DNA of 64,000 nt from Gramella sp. AN32 (GTDB taxonomy: Bacteria; Bacteroidota; Bacteroidia; Flavobacteriales; Flavobacteriaceae): the NCBI RefSeq assembly GCF_023718305.1, contig NZ_QEYO01000006.1:170128-234127 (forward strand). The letters are read 5' to 3'. The notes below the pieces were generated by a model. That model made no database searches and was not told where the DNA came from. It saw only the letters and a program-made list of their open reading frames with translations. This document shows positions 28,469-37,550 of this stretch, piece after piece. Made by a program: the position numbers and the translations under genes. Each line of letters begins with the position of its first letter. Positions within the stretch are counted from its first letter, which is position 1.

Positions 28469-31400
28469 ATGCTAGTCAACGTACAGGAAAAAATTAAGGG
28501 ACTTTTAATTAATAAGTTAAATAAATACTCTAATTCGAAAGCCATAATTTCAATAAAAGGATTGCCATTTGAACTTGTGAAGGAAACAATTGGGGCAAAA
28601 TTTATTGAAGAAGAATATATTGAAGACAGGAAACTCAATATCAATAAACTGGACAGTAAGGAGGGGAAGAAATTGATTCTACAACAAATGATGACGTCTG
28701 GAGAGAAAAATAGATTTATATCCTATGAAGCATTATTATACTCATATAGACTAACTAAAGAAATTGGCATTGATGATGACATTATAGTTATAGATTTTAG
28801 TATTCACCCTTATAGTTATTCTGCACTAAAGGAAGATTTACCCTTACTTGAAGACTTAAGTGAGAAAGGGGATAAAATTGAGGAAAACCTGATTACTTCG
28901 TTATATGCTTCTGTAGTAAAAATTGGTGAAAATAAATATGTTCAATTTCGGGACCAGGAAATATTGAATGATGCAACAGTAGACTATGCTTTTCATATTG
29001 ATTACTGGTCTTATAAAGAATTGCCGGCCATATCGAATTCAGATAAGACTGGAAGGGATCTCGTCTTTAATTATGAAGCAAGGGATTACGTAGATTTTAT
29101 TCATCAGTTAATAGTTAATGAAGGAAATGAAAAGCAGCGAATATTAGTTGATACAAGTGTAAAAGCAAATTCTTCAGCCCAGGAACAGCTTGGAAAAATA
29201 ATTGATTTTTTTGGTCGTATAGGCATCGAGCCACAATTATTAAAAATTAAATATGATCTTACTATTTCTGCAAGAAAGGAAATTCAGGAAAAGTTGAAAG
29301 AGGTGTGGGGCTACGATGGTTTTAGATCACTAAAAGTATACGCTGATCCGGAAATTTCCAATGATACTATCGAAATAAGCCAAGCAGATATAATTGAAAC
29401 AATTGTTGAGGAATATGAAAAAGCGGCTTACGGTGAAAATTTTGATGACGTTTTTGTAACAGCTCCGACCGGAGCAGGAAAATCTATAATGTTTCAGTTA
29501 CCCGCCATTTATCTTGGTGAAAAATTTGAGACTATAAGTATTGTTATTACTCCACTTAAGTCTTTGATGGTTGATCAGGTAAATAACCTTAAAGAAACAG
29601 GCTACAGTAAAGTGGCCTACATCAATTCTGATATTACGATCATTCAAAGAGATGAAATTTATGACCAAATCAAAAACAGCGAAATAGATTTGCTGTACTT
29701 GGCGCCGGAATCATTACTTTCCTATGATATCAGTCATTTTCTACAGGGGCGAAAATTAGGTCTTTATATTGTTGATGAGGCGCATACGGTAACAACATGG
29801 GGTAGAGATTTCCGGGTTGATTATTGGTATCTAGGTGCTCATATAAGTAAAGTGAGGAAATACTACCGAGATGAAGATAATAACCCTTTAAAGTTTCCTG
29901 TAGTGGCTTTTACGGCAACAGCACCTTATGATGGGATACACGATGTAGTCTTTGAAACCCTTAGCAGCTTAAAAATCGTCAGTGCAAAACAATTTATCGG
30001 TTATGTTAGACGTGAAAATATTGATTTTAATATTAACCGAGTGGAATTGGAGGGTAACCTCCAAACCAGAAAGACCGAGCTTAGCGTTCAAAGAATGGTG
30101 CAATTTTCGAAAGAAAAGAAAAAAGCTATTATCTATTGCCCTTATACTAACCAAGTAGATGAGGTACATAAAGCGGCGAGAAAAAAGGATCTTCCGGTGC
30201 AGAAATATCATGGAGGCTTAACGGGAGAGGATCGAAATATTTCTCAGGAACAATTCAAAAATATTCCAGAGGGAAACATGGTAGCAACTAAAGCTTTCGG
30301 AATGGGTGTGGACATACCTGATATTGATCAAGTTTATCATTTTGCACCAACCGGATTATTGACAGACTATGTTCAAGAAGTTGGACGGGCAGCGAGAAAA
30401 GCCGAAATACAGGGAGAGGCCTTAGTGGACTATTCTACAAGGGATTTTCAATTTATCAATGTTCTTCATGGCCTCAACAGAACTCACAATTGGCAACTTG
30501 TGGAGGTAATGAAGCGATTGTGGAGATTCTATGATGATAATAAGAGACAAAATCAACTAATTTCGGCAGAAGATTTTGCCTATATTTTTAATTCAGAAGA
30601 TGAGGGACGGCTGCAAAATTCAGTTAAAAATGCCTTGATGTTATTGGAGAAGGATCTTAATAAAAAGGCAAATATCCCCGTTCTTATTGCAAGACCTAAA
30701 AATCTGTTTGCAACCGTGTATGCTAGTATTAGTAATGAAGACCTCCCTATTCTAAGAAGTTTAATTCCTAAGAATAGTTTTAAAGAAATTCATTACCTAC
30801 AACTTGACCAGCATAACCGGAAAGTTGTACAATTAAAACTGAACAAAATATGGGAGAAAAAATTTAGTGATAAAAGCTTTGGGGTAATTAAGAGAGAGTT
30901 CTTTATGGAAGAACTCTTTCCAGAAGTAAAACTTAGGCCAAAGCTAAAGATTCATCTCGTAATCAACGAGAGTAGTAATAAAGTTCTGGAAGAATTAAAA
31001 AATAATTTTAATACATTAAACATTGCTTTAAACAATTTAAAGGGCACCTTTTTTACAAAAAATGAATTTGTAATTCAACTATCTCTACTCGGTCGCGATA
31101 TTAATTGGTCAAAAAGAGTGGCCGAATTTGTTTTACCCTTGTTTAGTCAAAGGAGTAAAAAAGGGCAAATGTCATTAACCCAAGATGATGTAAGGAAATA
31201 TGCAAATTTTTTGCAGTCCAGGAGAGATAAGAAAAAAAATGAAATAACCTACAGAGTTATTGATGGTGCTGTAAATCACTTAAGATCGAAAATAAGAAGA
31301 AAAGTAAATACTGCATTTTTTTCCTTGCGCACCGTCACCCGTTATGTTGATAAAGACGGGGCTGAGAAACATCTATATATCAAAATAGGACAATTGTTTG

Positions 31401-31645
31401 AAATATTTGAATTGGGAACCTACGAGGTAAACGGGGGGGAAAATCCTAAAATCTTCATTAGAATAAATGATCCATTTAGACTAAGAGTTGAGGCCTACGG
31501 ATTCTACCAAAATGATATTTTACAAAATATCAGGGATCGTCATACTACAGGAGTAGAATTAATGAAAGAATTTTTTGAGTCAGATTTAACATCTGCGGAA
31601 CGGTGGGATTTTATTGAAAATTTTTTTCTTGGAAGAAAACAATAA
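28469..31645 (+). CDS. RecQ-like helicase with unknown N-terminal domain
   Basis: A 1058-residue SF2 helicase. Residues 1-310 match nothing I can name. The helicase core then follows: TGAGKS (334-339), TPLKSLMVDQV, VDEAHTVTTWGRDFR (DEAH 436-439), FTATAPYDG, ATKAFGMGVDIPD and QEVGRAAR (636-643). The CGHCD-type zinc site of classical RecQ is not visible, and the C-terminal 350 residues differ from the usual RQC-HRDC layout. The core resembles the split RecQ upstream, so the island holds two divergent RecQ motors. It begins 36 bases after the UvrD fusion. Its end overlaps the start of a decayed McrC fragment, which marks the right edge of the helicase block. Confidence 0.75.
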   Translation: MLVNVQEKIKGLLINKLNKYSNSKAIISIKGLPFELVKETIGAKFIEEEYIEDRKLNINKLDSKEGKKLILQQMMTSGEKNRFISYEALLYSYRLTKEIGIDDDIIVIDFSIHPYSYSALKEDLPLLEDLSEKGDKIEENLITSLYASVVKIGENKYVQFRDQEILNDATVDYAFHIDYWSYKELPAISNSDKTGRDLVFNYEARDYVDFIHQLIVNEGNEKQRILVDTSVKANSSAQEQLGKIIDFFGRIGIEPQLLKIKYDLTISARKEIQEKLKEVWGYDGFRSLKVYADPEISNDTIEISQADIIETIVEEYEKAAYGENFDDVFVTAPTGAGKSIMFQLPAIYLGEKFETISIVITPLKSLMVDQVNNLKETGYSKVAYINSDITIIQRDEIYDQIKNSEIDLLYLAPESLLSYDISHFLQGRKLGLYIVDEAHTVTTWGRDFRVDYWYLGAHISKVRKYYRDEDNNPLKFPVVAFTATAPYDGIHDVVFETLSSLKIVSAKQFIGYVRRENIDFNINRVELEGNLQTRKTELSVQRMVQFSKEKKKAIIYCPYTNQVDEVHKAARKKDLPVQKYHGGLTGEDRNISQEQFKNIPEGNMVATKAFGMGVDIPDIDQVYHFAPTGLLTDYVQEVGRAARKAEIQGEALVDYSTRDFQFINVLHGLNRTHNWQLVEVMKRLWRFYDDNKRQNQLISAEDFAYIFNSEDEGRLQNSVKNALMLLEKDLNKKANIPVLIARPKNLFATVYASISNEDLPILRSLIPKNSFKEIHYLQLDQHNRKVVQLKLNKIWEKKFSDKSFGVIKREFFMEELFPEVKLRPKLKIHLVINESSNKVLEELKNNFNTLNIALNNLKGTFFTKNEFVIQLSLLGRDINWSKRVAEFVLPLFSQRSKKGQMSLTQDDVRKYANFLQSRRDKKKNEITYRVIDGAVNHLRSKIRRKVNTAFFSLRTVTRYVDKDGAEKHLYIKIGQLFEIFELGTYEVNGGENPKIFIRINDPFRLRVEAYGFYQNDILQNIRDRHTTGVELMKEFFESDLTSAERWDFIENFFLGRKQ

Positions 31646-31886
31646 TAGGGATCGAAGATTTGTAGAAAAAATACATATTGCTTCAACCCAGGATCTCATG
31701 CAGATGTTCGTTTACAATGACTATTGGAAATCTGTACAGGCAATGCTTTTGTATCCTTCTATGGATACAGTGGCACCCGATTTCAAAAGTTTTAAGGATC
31801 GAAAACATCAATGTGCTGTTGGAAGATTGAATATTCTCAAAGAAGGGAAATTGAAGACTGAAATTGGTAGGGAAATATTAGACTAG
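31614..31886 (+). pseudogene. C-terminal fragment of a second McrC
   Basis: The frame from about 31645 encodes a stretch typical of the C-terminus of canonical Bacteroidota McrC proteins: DLMQMFVYNDYW, AMLLYPS and VGRLNILKEGKL, ending GREILD. Everything before this, including the nuclease core, is missing. The first dozen codons of the open frame only overlap the RecQ gene and are not McrC-like. It does not match the intact McrC upstream in detail, so it is the scar of another mcrBC pair, probably removed by deletion when the helicase block was placed here. Confidence 0.6.
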
Positions 31887-31961
31887 TTTCCAAAAATTAC
31901 TTTAACACAGACCATATAATTTATAAGATAATTGCGTTACTCATTTGATTATCTTCATTAA

Positions 31962-32384
31962 ATGAGACCCCTATTTTTTATTTTTCTGTTTTGTATAACT
32001 TCAATTGGCTGGGGACAGGCGACATTTACTTCAAAGTTAACAGAATATATCACCGTTCCCGCTTCTGCTGCCTCACCGCATAAATGGATAGATCGGGAAA
32101 TTATCCTTAAAGATGACAGGATTTTAATCAAAACTTACCGAACAGAAGGTGACACAGATATTGAAATTTGGGATAAAATAGATCCTGAAGTAAACTTTTC
32201 GAGAAGCGAAAATAACTTAATCAAAACCTTTTACACTTACTTGATTTTTGATAATGTAAGGTTAGAAAGTATATTTAGATTTGTTGGTAATACAGAAGAG
32301 ATGATCTTTTTAATTGAAAGAGAGTTATTATTACCGGAAGGCAGTAAAGATAAACGCTTAATAACCAGGTATCATGTGGATTAA
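31962..32384 (+). CDS. secreted protein of unknown function
   Basis: A 140-residue protein with a clear signal peptide (LFFIFLFCITSIGWGQA). The mature part has alternating strands (EIILKDDRILIKTYRTEG) and ends RLITRYHVD. I do not recognise the family. It lies between the defence block and umuC, converging with umuC. It may belong to the chromosome rather than to either mobile region. No stop or frame damage is seen. Confidence 0.6.
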   Translation: MRPLFFIFLFCITSIGWGQATFTSKLTEYITVPASAASPHKWIDREIILKDDRILIKTYRTEGDTDIEIWDKIDPEVNFSRSENNLIKTFYTYLIFDNVRLESIFRFVGNTEEMIFLIERELLLPEGSKDKRLITRYHVD

Positions 32385-32411
32385 ATGGGAGAAGTTTAAA
32401 ATATCTCCTGT

Positions 32412-33671
32412 TTAGGCCTTGATAATAATTACTTCATCAAGCCGAGTAGAATACCTTTTTGAAAGTCTTTCCTGTTTCATTTTCCAGGTGCGGCCAAGAT
32501 CCTGGCCGCCAAATTTTATTTTACCGTTTTCTGATTTATTAAGTCGATCAATGGTTTTCATTAAGATCTGATGTCTTGGATCTTCGCTGGTAAATAAATC
32601 AAATTGCCGCTGGTTTTCAGGAGTTAGGTCCATTACAATAATTCCGGCTTTCTTGTATTGATATCCCTGCTTATAGATTTTAGATAGTCCAAGCAAGGCA
32701 GTTTTTATTAAATCTATACTGGAATTAGTGGGGAAGGGGGTATGTAAAGTAATATTTGCTCGATACTGTGGCAGATCCATTCGAAATGGATTTGTGAGTA
32801 AAAAAACATGTATTATGGCACAGTTGGAATTCTGGAGACGAAGTTTTTCAGCTGCTTTAACGGCATAGGTAGATACCCGTTCTCTTAAATCATTGTAATT
32901 TGAATACATTTTCTCAAAAGCCCTGGTAACAGCGATATTTTTTTTGGTTGAAACCTCCTCCAGAGCTAAGGTGGGAAGACCCGATAAATCCTTTTTAAGC
33001 CTTAATCCTACAATACTCATTTCTTTTTTTACATATTCATCGGGTAGTTGGGTGAATTTATAAGCATCATCAATATTCAATTTTAACAGTCGTTTTTCAT
33101 GTTGTCTTCCAATTCCCCATACATCACCTATTTTAGTCCATTTCAGGGCTTTTATCCTTTTTTCATCAGTGTCTATAACATACACTCCCTCGGTGCGGTC
33201 TGAGAATTTCTTTGCGATTTTATTAGCAACCTTTGCCAGGGCTTTCGTAGGAGCTATTCCAATACTGATAGGTATTCCGGTAGAAATCTTGACTTTCTGA
33301 ATAATATCTTTACTGTATTTCTCCAAATCGAAAAATTCACTAAACCCGTCGAATAACAGGAATGCTTCATCTATGGAATAAATTTCAATATCGGGTGTAT
33401 AGTTAGAAAGAATATTCATCACCCGGCTACTCATATCGCCATAAAGCGCATAATTAGAGGAGAAAACATGCACATTGTTCTCATTAAAAATCTTTTCATA
33501 ATGAAAGGCTGGTGCACCCATAGGAATATTTAAAGCCTTTGCTTCATTACTGCGGGCTATTACACATCCATCATTATTCGAAAGTACCACCACAGGTTTA
33601 TTATTTAGATCAGGATTGAATACCCTTTCACAGGAAGCATAAAAGTTGTTGCAGTCTATCAGGGCGTACAT
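32412..33671 (-). CDS. umuC: DNA polymerase V catalytic subunit (UmuC-like)
   Basis: A 419-residue Y-family DNA polymerase for translesion synthesis. It starts [18 protein letters not shown] (Asp6) and has SIDEAF (Asp101, Glu102), the metal-binding residues, then the helix-hairpin-helix and little-finger regions. The length matches the UmuC family. Its ATG shares one base with the umuD stop (TAATG), so translation is coupled. The product would copy damaged DNA with UmuD' as partner. UmuDC pairs are common cargo of mobile elements, and this one sits beside the mobilization module. Confidence 0.93.
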   Translation of the reverse strand: MYALIDCNNFYASCERVFNPDLNNKPVVVLSNNDGCVIARSNEAKALNIPMGAPAFHYEKIFNENNVHVFSSNYALYGDMSSRVMNILSNYTPDIEIYSIDEAFLLFDGFSEFFDLEKYSKDIIQKVKISTGIPISIGIAPTKALAKVANKIAKKFSDRTEGVYVIDTDEKRIKALKWTKIGDVWGIGRQHEKRLLKLNIDDAYKFTQLPDEYVKKEMSIVGLRLKKDLSGLPTLALEEVSTKKNIAVTRAFEKMYSNYNDLRERVSTYAVKAAEKLRLQNSNCAIIHVFLLTNPFRMDLPQYRANITLHTPFPTNSSIDLIKTALLGLSKIYKQGYQYKKAGIIVMDLTPENQRQFDLFTSEDPRHQILMKTIDRLNKSENGKIKFGGQDLGRTWKMKQERLSKRYSTRLDEVIIIKA

Positions 33672-34090
33672 TAGAAATATTTTATCACGTTAGTTACAAT
33701 CCCCCAAATAAGAAAATCATTATCCTTACCTACCTTAACGGGAGGGTAATTTTTATTTTCAGCAATTAGCCAGACAATTTCCTTTTCTATTTTTATTCTT
33801 TTAACCGTAAATTCTCCATCTATGAAACACACGGCAATCTTTCCATTTCTGGGTTCTAAACTTTTATTTATGATTAGAAGATCTCCATGATCTATTCCGG
33901 CACCGGTCATTGAATCACCCTGAACCCTTCCAAAAAACGTAGCGTCCTTATCTTTAATTAATTCAATATTCAAGTCTATATTTGAATCCAAATGATCATC
34001 GGCAGGAGAGGGAAATCCGGCAGTTATTCCACCAATAAATGGGCGAACATAAGAAATAGGGAATAATGAAATTTTAAATATCTCAATCAT
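33671..34090 (-). CDS. umuD: UmuD/LexA-like self-cleaving protein
   Basis: A 139-residue S24-family serine peptidase. It has a self-cleavage site Ala24-Gly25 (ITAGFPSP), the catalytic Ser60 in QGDSMTG and Lys97 in TVKRIK. Cleavage yields UmuD', which joins UmuC in pol V. There is no helix-turn-helix, so it is UmuD, not LexA. The ATG follows a TAACTTTG promoter-type box by only three bases, so the message may be nearly leaderless. A palindrome sits between this box and the likely upstream element and may serve as the damage-response operator. Confidence 0.92.
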   Translation of the reverse strand: MIEIFKISLFPISYVRPFIGGITAGFPSPADDHLDSNIDLNIELIKDKDATFFGRVQGDSMTGAGIDHGDLLIINKSLEPRNGKIAVCFIDGEFTVKRIKIEKEIVWLIAENKNYPPVKVGKDNDFLIWGIVTNVIKYF

Positions 34091-34093
34091 TCC

Positions 34094-34119
34094 ACAAAGT
34101 TATTAAAAGGATATTATCC
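34094..34119 (-). promoter_or_regulatory. umuD promoter box with palindromic operator
   Basis: On the minus strand TAACTTTG (34101 to 34094) matches the Bacteroidota -7 consensus TAnnTTTG. A perfect palindrome GGATA-T-TATCC (34109-34119) lies just upstream, where it would block RNA polymerase. A looser copy, GGA-ATAAA-TCC, is at 34128-34138. The arrangement suggests control by a LexA-like or S24 repressor. Confidence 0.5.
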
Positions 34120-34156
34120 ATAAAATAGGAATAAATCCATATTTTATTATTATGAG

Positions 34157-35767
34157 CTATTCTTTAATAGGTTTTTCATTCTTACACATGAGTCGAACCT
34201 CCCGGTATATTTTAATATAATTCGCATTGATTTCGTCTTCTGAAAAAAACTGATCATTTTTTGGCAGTTGCCTTTGAATATTTTGATGTTGGAAATAAAT
34301 CTTTTCATCTTTTCCGTCGGCATAGGTAATAAATTCACCTTGTTTTAATCCAAAAAAAGTGTTGGCGCGAACTTTATAAATCTCCTTTTCACCGGTAGAA
34401 ATTTTCGTGTCAAAATCCAATCCCGTGCCGCGCATCACCGTTTTTGTTTCATCTTTTATAATTTCAAAAAAACGTTCGTAATACCTTGCGGTATCGGGGT
34501 CGTTTACTTTACCGAAAAATTGATAGGATAAGTTGCTCAATATCGCTTTGCTGGCTTTATCTCCATACATCATATCGTTCTGTACCTTATCCTGCATCAC
34601 ATAAATTGTTGCGATGTCATAGCTTCTTAAAGTGGCGGGAACGCGATGCATATTCAATAATCTAATGGTGGGTGCCTCCTCAATAAGTAGGAAAGATGGC
34701 TGGGCATGACGAACGCTCATCTGCTTTACGACGGTGTGCATAACCGTCGCAATAATGGGCGAATAAACGGTATCATATTTGGGATTGTTCACCAAGGAAA
34801 TTACTGCCGGATTTTCAGGGGCATTGATATTGAGTGGGATATCATCAGCTGCAAGAGCCATAAAAATTCGCTTACTGCTAATCTTCATAAGAGCATTGGA
34901 AATGGTGCTTTTTACTCCAGCGGTTTGCCTGTCAGAGTCCTTTCCGCTTATAAATGCATCTGCAAAAGCCCTTGAAATTTGATTGGATTTTAAAAAATTA
35001 ATAAGCTCATCGGTATTTAGATATTGATAAACTGCTATAAGGTGGGGTAGTGTACAATATTGAGGAAATGAAACTTTCAATTTCCAGATCAAACCGCTAA
35101 TCAATCCCTGAGCGGCATCGTTAAAAAATTTACCTGTACCTGTAGCGCCTGTTTCCTTTTGCTCCAACAAGTTTTCCAACAGCACACGGGATATTTCATT
35201 TATATCCTCTTCATTTTCCATATACTTAGGTGCGATGGGGTTGACACGATGAAAAATTCTATCAAATGATAAAATGTAAAATGGGATATGGGGATTTTTG
35301 AATAGGGGGTAAGCCATTTCGGTGATTTCGTAATCCTTATAATCGTGGATCACCCCACAAAAGGAATGCTTACTGAAATGTTCCAGCAAATTATAAACAA
35401 CGCTTTCTGTCTTGCCACTCCCTGCAGCGCCAATAATAGATACTCCTCGCTTTATATTCCCGATTTTAAATTTTGATTTTATTGTTTTGAAATGGACTTC
35501 GTATTTGGCAGGGATATTCGTATTCTCCTTTTTAGGCAGGAATACATACATTATCGTATTGCCGAGAATTAAAGGGCAACCTAAATAAAGTGCTACTTTG
35601 GCTATTTCATTAAAAGATGGAGTAGCGGCTAAAATTCCCCAAAGAAGAATACCGGTAAACAAAGTATTGATGAGGAAAGCGTAAGCAGATATTTTATAGA
35701 CACAATAAAAAATCACAAATACAGCTAAAAGGAGAAAAATAATTGAGTAGAGGTTAATGGTTTCCAT
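34157..35767 (-). CDS. TraD/VirD4-like coupling protein
   Basis: A 536-residue type IV coupling protein. Three N-terminal membrane segments (about 8-25, 30-46 and 57-76) are followed by Walker A GAAGSGKT (113-120), a Walker B-like FLLIEEAP, and a C-terminal ATPase region with YVMQDKVQNDMM. These proteins hand the relaxase-DNA complex to a conjugation pore. No pore genes are in the window, so the element is probably mobilizable rather than self-transferring, or it has lost them. The gene follows the relaxase by 11 bases and belongs to the same minus-strand operon. Confidence 0.88.
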   Translation of the reverse strand: METINLYSIIFLLLAVFVIFYCVYKISAYAFLINTLFTGILLWGILAATPSFNEIAKVALYLGCPLILGNTIMYVFLPKKENTNIPAKYEVHFKTIKSKFKIGNIKRGVSIIGAAGSGKTESVVYNLLEHFSKHSFCGVIHDYKDYEITEMAYPLFKNPHIPFYILSFDRIFHRVNPIAPKYMENEEDINEISRVLLENLLEQKETGATGTGKFFNDAAQGLISGLIWKLKVSFPQYCTLPHLIAVYQYLNTDELINFLKSNQISRAFADAFISGKDSDRQTAGVKSTISNALMKISSKRIFMALAADDIPLNINAPENPAVISLVNNPKYDTVYSPIIATVMHTVVKQMSVRHAQPSFLLIEEAPTIRLLNMHRVPATLRSYDIATIYVMQDKVQNDMMYGDKASKAILSNLSYQFFGKVNDPDTARYYERFFEIIKDETKTVMRGTGLDFDTKISTGEKEIYKVRANTFFGLKQGEFITYADGKDEKIYFQHQNIQRQLPKNDQFFSEDEINANYIKIYREVRLMCKNEKPIKE

Positions 35768-35778
35768 AATAGCCTGAA

Positions 35779-36819
35779 TTAAATTCCAATTGAACCGGAT
35801 CTTAGTGCAACGCCAATACTTTTTTGTAAAGATTTGATCAGTTTTACCGTTAGCTGAGCCTGGGATATGGGAATGACGGGAAGCAATGGCAGCCCGCTTT
35901 CCCGGAGCATTTTCAAGGCCAGGGCTTTTTCAGAAGCTGGAAGACCGATTACCGCTGAAAAATATAATTTGGGATTTTGGATATAGGTTTTACGGGCCTG
36001 GTAAGTCTCCACAAAATTACGCTGGTATCCGAAATTTTTATCAAAAGTCTGTTCTGCCTTCTGAAAGAATGCATCTCTGTCAAAACCTCTTTTCACCATC
36101 TTACCCTTTATTTCAACTTCGGAAGATTTATATTTGCTACCCGGGGACAGGCTGACTGAGTTCGAAATATCCTTTCGACTTACGATAATATGTATATGGC
36201 TTTGATTACCTTCTTTGAACATTCCCTGTACGATTCGCTTTCCGTTCTGTTGATGAGGAGCCGCTTTTTCCAGACGATTAATTTCCAACTCAATTTTCTT
36301 GATATTTCCTTCTTTTTCACCTCTTTGTATTTTCTGGATTTCATTTTTTAATTGAAGTATTTTAGTAGCATAAACCTGGTTCTCCTTCACCTGGAAATCG
36401 TTTCCTTTAAAAGTCCGATGATGTTCGACCTTAGCATAATACTTTATATCGTTAACACTAATTGGGCGACCATTAATTTCACGGTTAAAGCAGGAAGCGT
36501 AATCTTTCATAAGTTCCCTTGTATAGCGTCTTAAAGCCTCACTATTGTCTTCCAGTCTTCTAAGCTCATATTGGGATGGATTTACGGTAATAGAGTAAAA
36601 TTTAGGTTCAATTTTCTTTAATTTGGAAGTATTTGCATCTATTTCCTGTATCACTTCTGCCGGGCTTATATCATCTTCATACTGGTTAAAGAAATTTTCA
36701 AATTTCTGACCTTGTTCTCGTTCGGGCATCTGGTTCTCTTTTTCCAAATAATCGACATAGCCTGCTACACTTGGTGAATAATTCCCTCCTAATTTTTGTG
36801 CTGAAATAGTGATATACAT
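35779..36819 (-). CDS. DUF5712-like mobilization relaxase
   Basis: A 346-residue protein of the Bacteroidota mobilization family. It begins MYITISAQKLGG and carries YYAKVEHHR (127-135), a charged coiled-coil stretch at about 150-186 and GNQSHIHIIVSRKD with His208 and His210, the HxH metal motif of relaxases. It would nick at oriT and carry the strand in transfer. It is placed between BfmA and the coupling protein, the usual mobilization order. The nucleophilic Tyr cannot be fixed by eye; Tyr3 and Tyr127/128 are candidates. The gene is intact. Confidence 0.82.
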   Translation of the reverse strand: MYITISAQKLGGNYSPSVAGYVDYLEKENQMPEREQGQKFENFFNQYEDDISPAEVIQEIDANTSKLKKIEPKFYSITVNPSQYELRRLEDNSEALRRYTRELMKDYASCFNREINGRPISVNDIKYYAKVEHHRTFKGNDFQVKENQVYATKILQLKNEIQKIQRGEKEGNIKKIELEINRLEKAAPHQQNGKRIVQGMFKEGNQSHIHIIVSRKDISNSVSLSPGSKYKSSEVEIKGKMVKRGFDRDAFFQKAEQTFDKNFGYQRNFVETYQARKTYIQNPKLYFSAVIGLPASEKALALKMLRESGLPLLPVIPISQAQLTVKLIKSLQKSIGVALRSGSIGI

Positions 36820-36825
36820 AATACG

Positions 36826-37206
36826 TTATTTGTAGAAATCGGGATGAGTATCATCTTCTTCGTAATCCCTTATCTGATTTTTATTTTTGGGATCGGCGGC
36901 TTCCATAAGGGATTCCAAGATTGCAAGTGTAGGATTTGCTTTGTTCTTTTCTACATCCTTCATTATGGCGATTACTGCATTTATTCTTTTCTTGAAAGTA
37001 TTTTCAAGCCTTCTTCCTGTAGGGCCGAAATTTTCTTTAGGGGAGATTTCATTGTAATAGAAAAAGTCCAACATACCCGCTAAAGTTTCAGTGTGGGTTC
37101 TGTAATGTTTTTTAGAAAACTCCTTAAAGCGTTCTGCAATTTTCTTCTTTATCCGAATACCTATAAACTCATCCATAATTTTAAATTTGTCGCATTTAAA
37201 TGCCAT
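36826..37206 (-). CDS. bfmA: BfmA/BtgA-family mobilization accessory protein
   Basis: A 126-residue basic protein with the family core IGIRIKKKIAERFKEFSKKH and YRTHTETLAGMLDFF, then FKKRINAVIAIMKDVEK. The N-terminal half has a ribbon-helix-helix look and should bind oriT DNA. I keep the ATG at 37206; MDEFIG at 37176 is an alternative start. Direct repeats of ATTTGTCGCA lie on both sides of the start and may serve self-repression. The relaxase gene begins 6 bases after its stop. Confidence 0.8.
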   Translation of the reverse strand: MAFKCDKFKIMDEFIGIRIKKKIAERFKEFSKKHYRTHTETLAGMLDFFYYNEISPKENFGPTGRRLENTFKKRINAVIAIMKDVEKNKANPTLAILESLMEAADPKNKNQIRDYEEDDTHPDFYK

Positions 37207-37239
37207 TTTACTGTGGTTTTGGGCCCATTTGTCGCAAAT
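37185..37239. promoter_or_regulatory. direct repeats at the bfmA start
   Basis: The decamer ATTTGTCGCA occurs at 37185-37194, inside the first codons of bfmA, and at 37227-37236. The second copy extends to the palindrome ATTTG-TCG-CAAAT (37227-37239). The placement fits an operator for a DNA-binding mobilization protein. Confidence 0.4.
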
Positions 37240-37311
37240 AGCAATGATTAATAATTCTGAATAAATTTTAAAAAATTGATAATCAATGTTTTAAAAATAG
37301 AAAGGCATGCT

Positions 37312-37364
37312 TAACCTCGCTTTGCGGGTTATCCTCTTGCTTTGCCTTTTCGTCCCGCAGGGAC
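37312..37364. other. candidate origin of transfer (oriT)
   Basis: The gap before bfmA holds two hairpins: TAACC-t-CGC-TTT-GCG-GGTTA (37312-37331) and GTCCC-GCA-GGGAC (37352-37364). Between them is the near-repeat CTTGCTTTGCC. This GC-rich island in AT-rich DNA, just upstream of the mobilization genes, is where oriT normally lies. No nick site can be assigned. Confidence 0.45.
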
Positions 37365-37503
37365 AAAATTTCAAACTATTAAACAGAATTTAATAGCCTT
37401 TTAGCAGTTCGAATAATGAATTGTATTTTTTAAGAAGTAGAAGTTTATCTTCTTAAATTAATCTCACGAATGGAGAAAATTGATTGCGAAATTTATAAAT
37501 GAA

Positions 37504-37531
37504 AACGGGCCTTGAAGATTAAGACCCGGTT
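37504..37531 (-). terminator. terminator after the RadC-like gene
   Basis: A hairpin pairs AACGGGCCTT with AAGACCCGGTT across a 7-base loop (one bulge, one G-U). On the minus strand it is followed by TTTTC. It sits 20 bases after the RadC-like stop. Confidence 0.6.
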
Positions 37532-37550
37532 AAAATTTTGATATGATGGT

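Noticed and set aside
1315..31645. Classical complete DISARM
   Set aside because: Separate drmA, drmB and the PLD-nuclease drmC are missing, so only DISARM-like components can be claimed.
1315..31645. BREX or CRISPR-Cas
   Set aside because: No PglZ, BrxC or Cas proteins and no spaced repeat array were seen.
28469..31645. Housekeeping RecQ
   Set aside because: The protein is about 1058 residues, has a 300-residue unknown N-terminus and lacks the visible zinc and HRDC layout of cellular RecQ.
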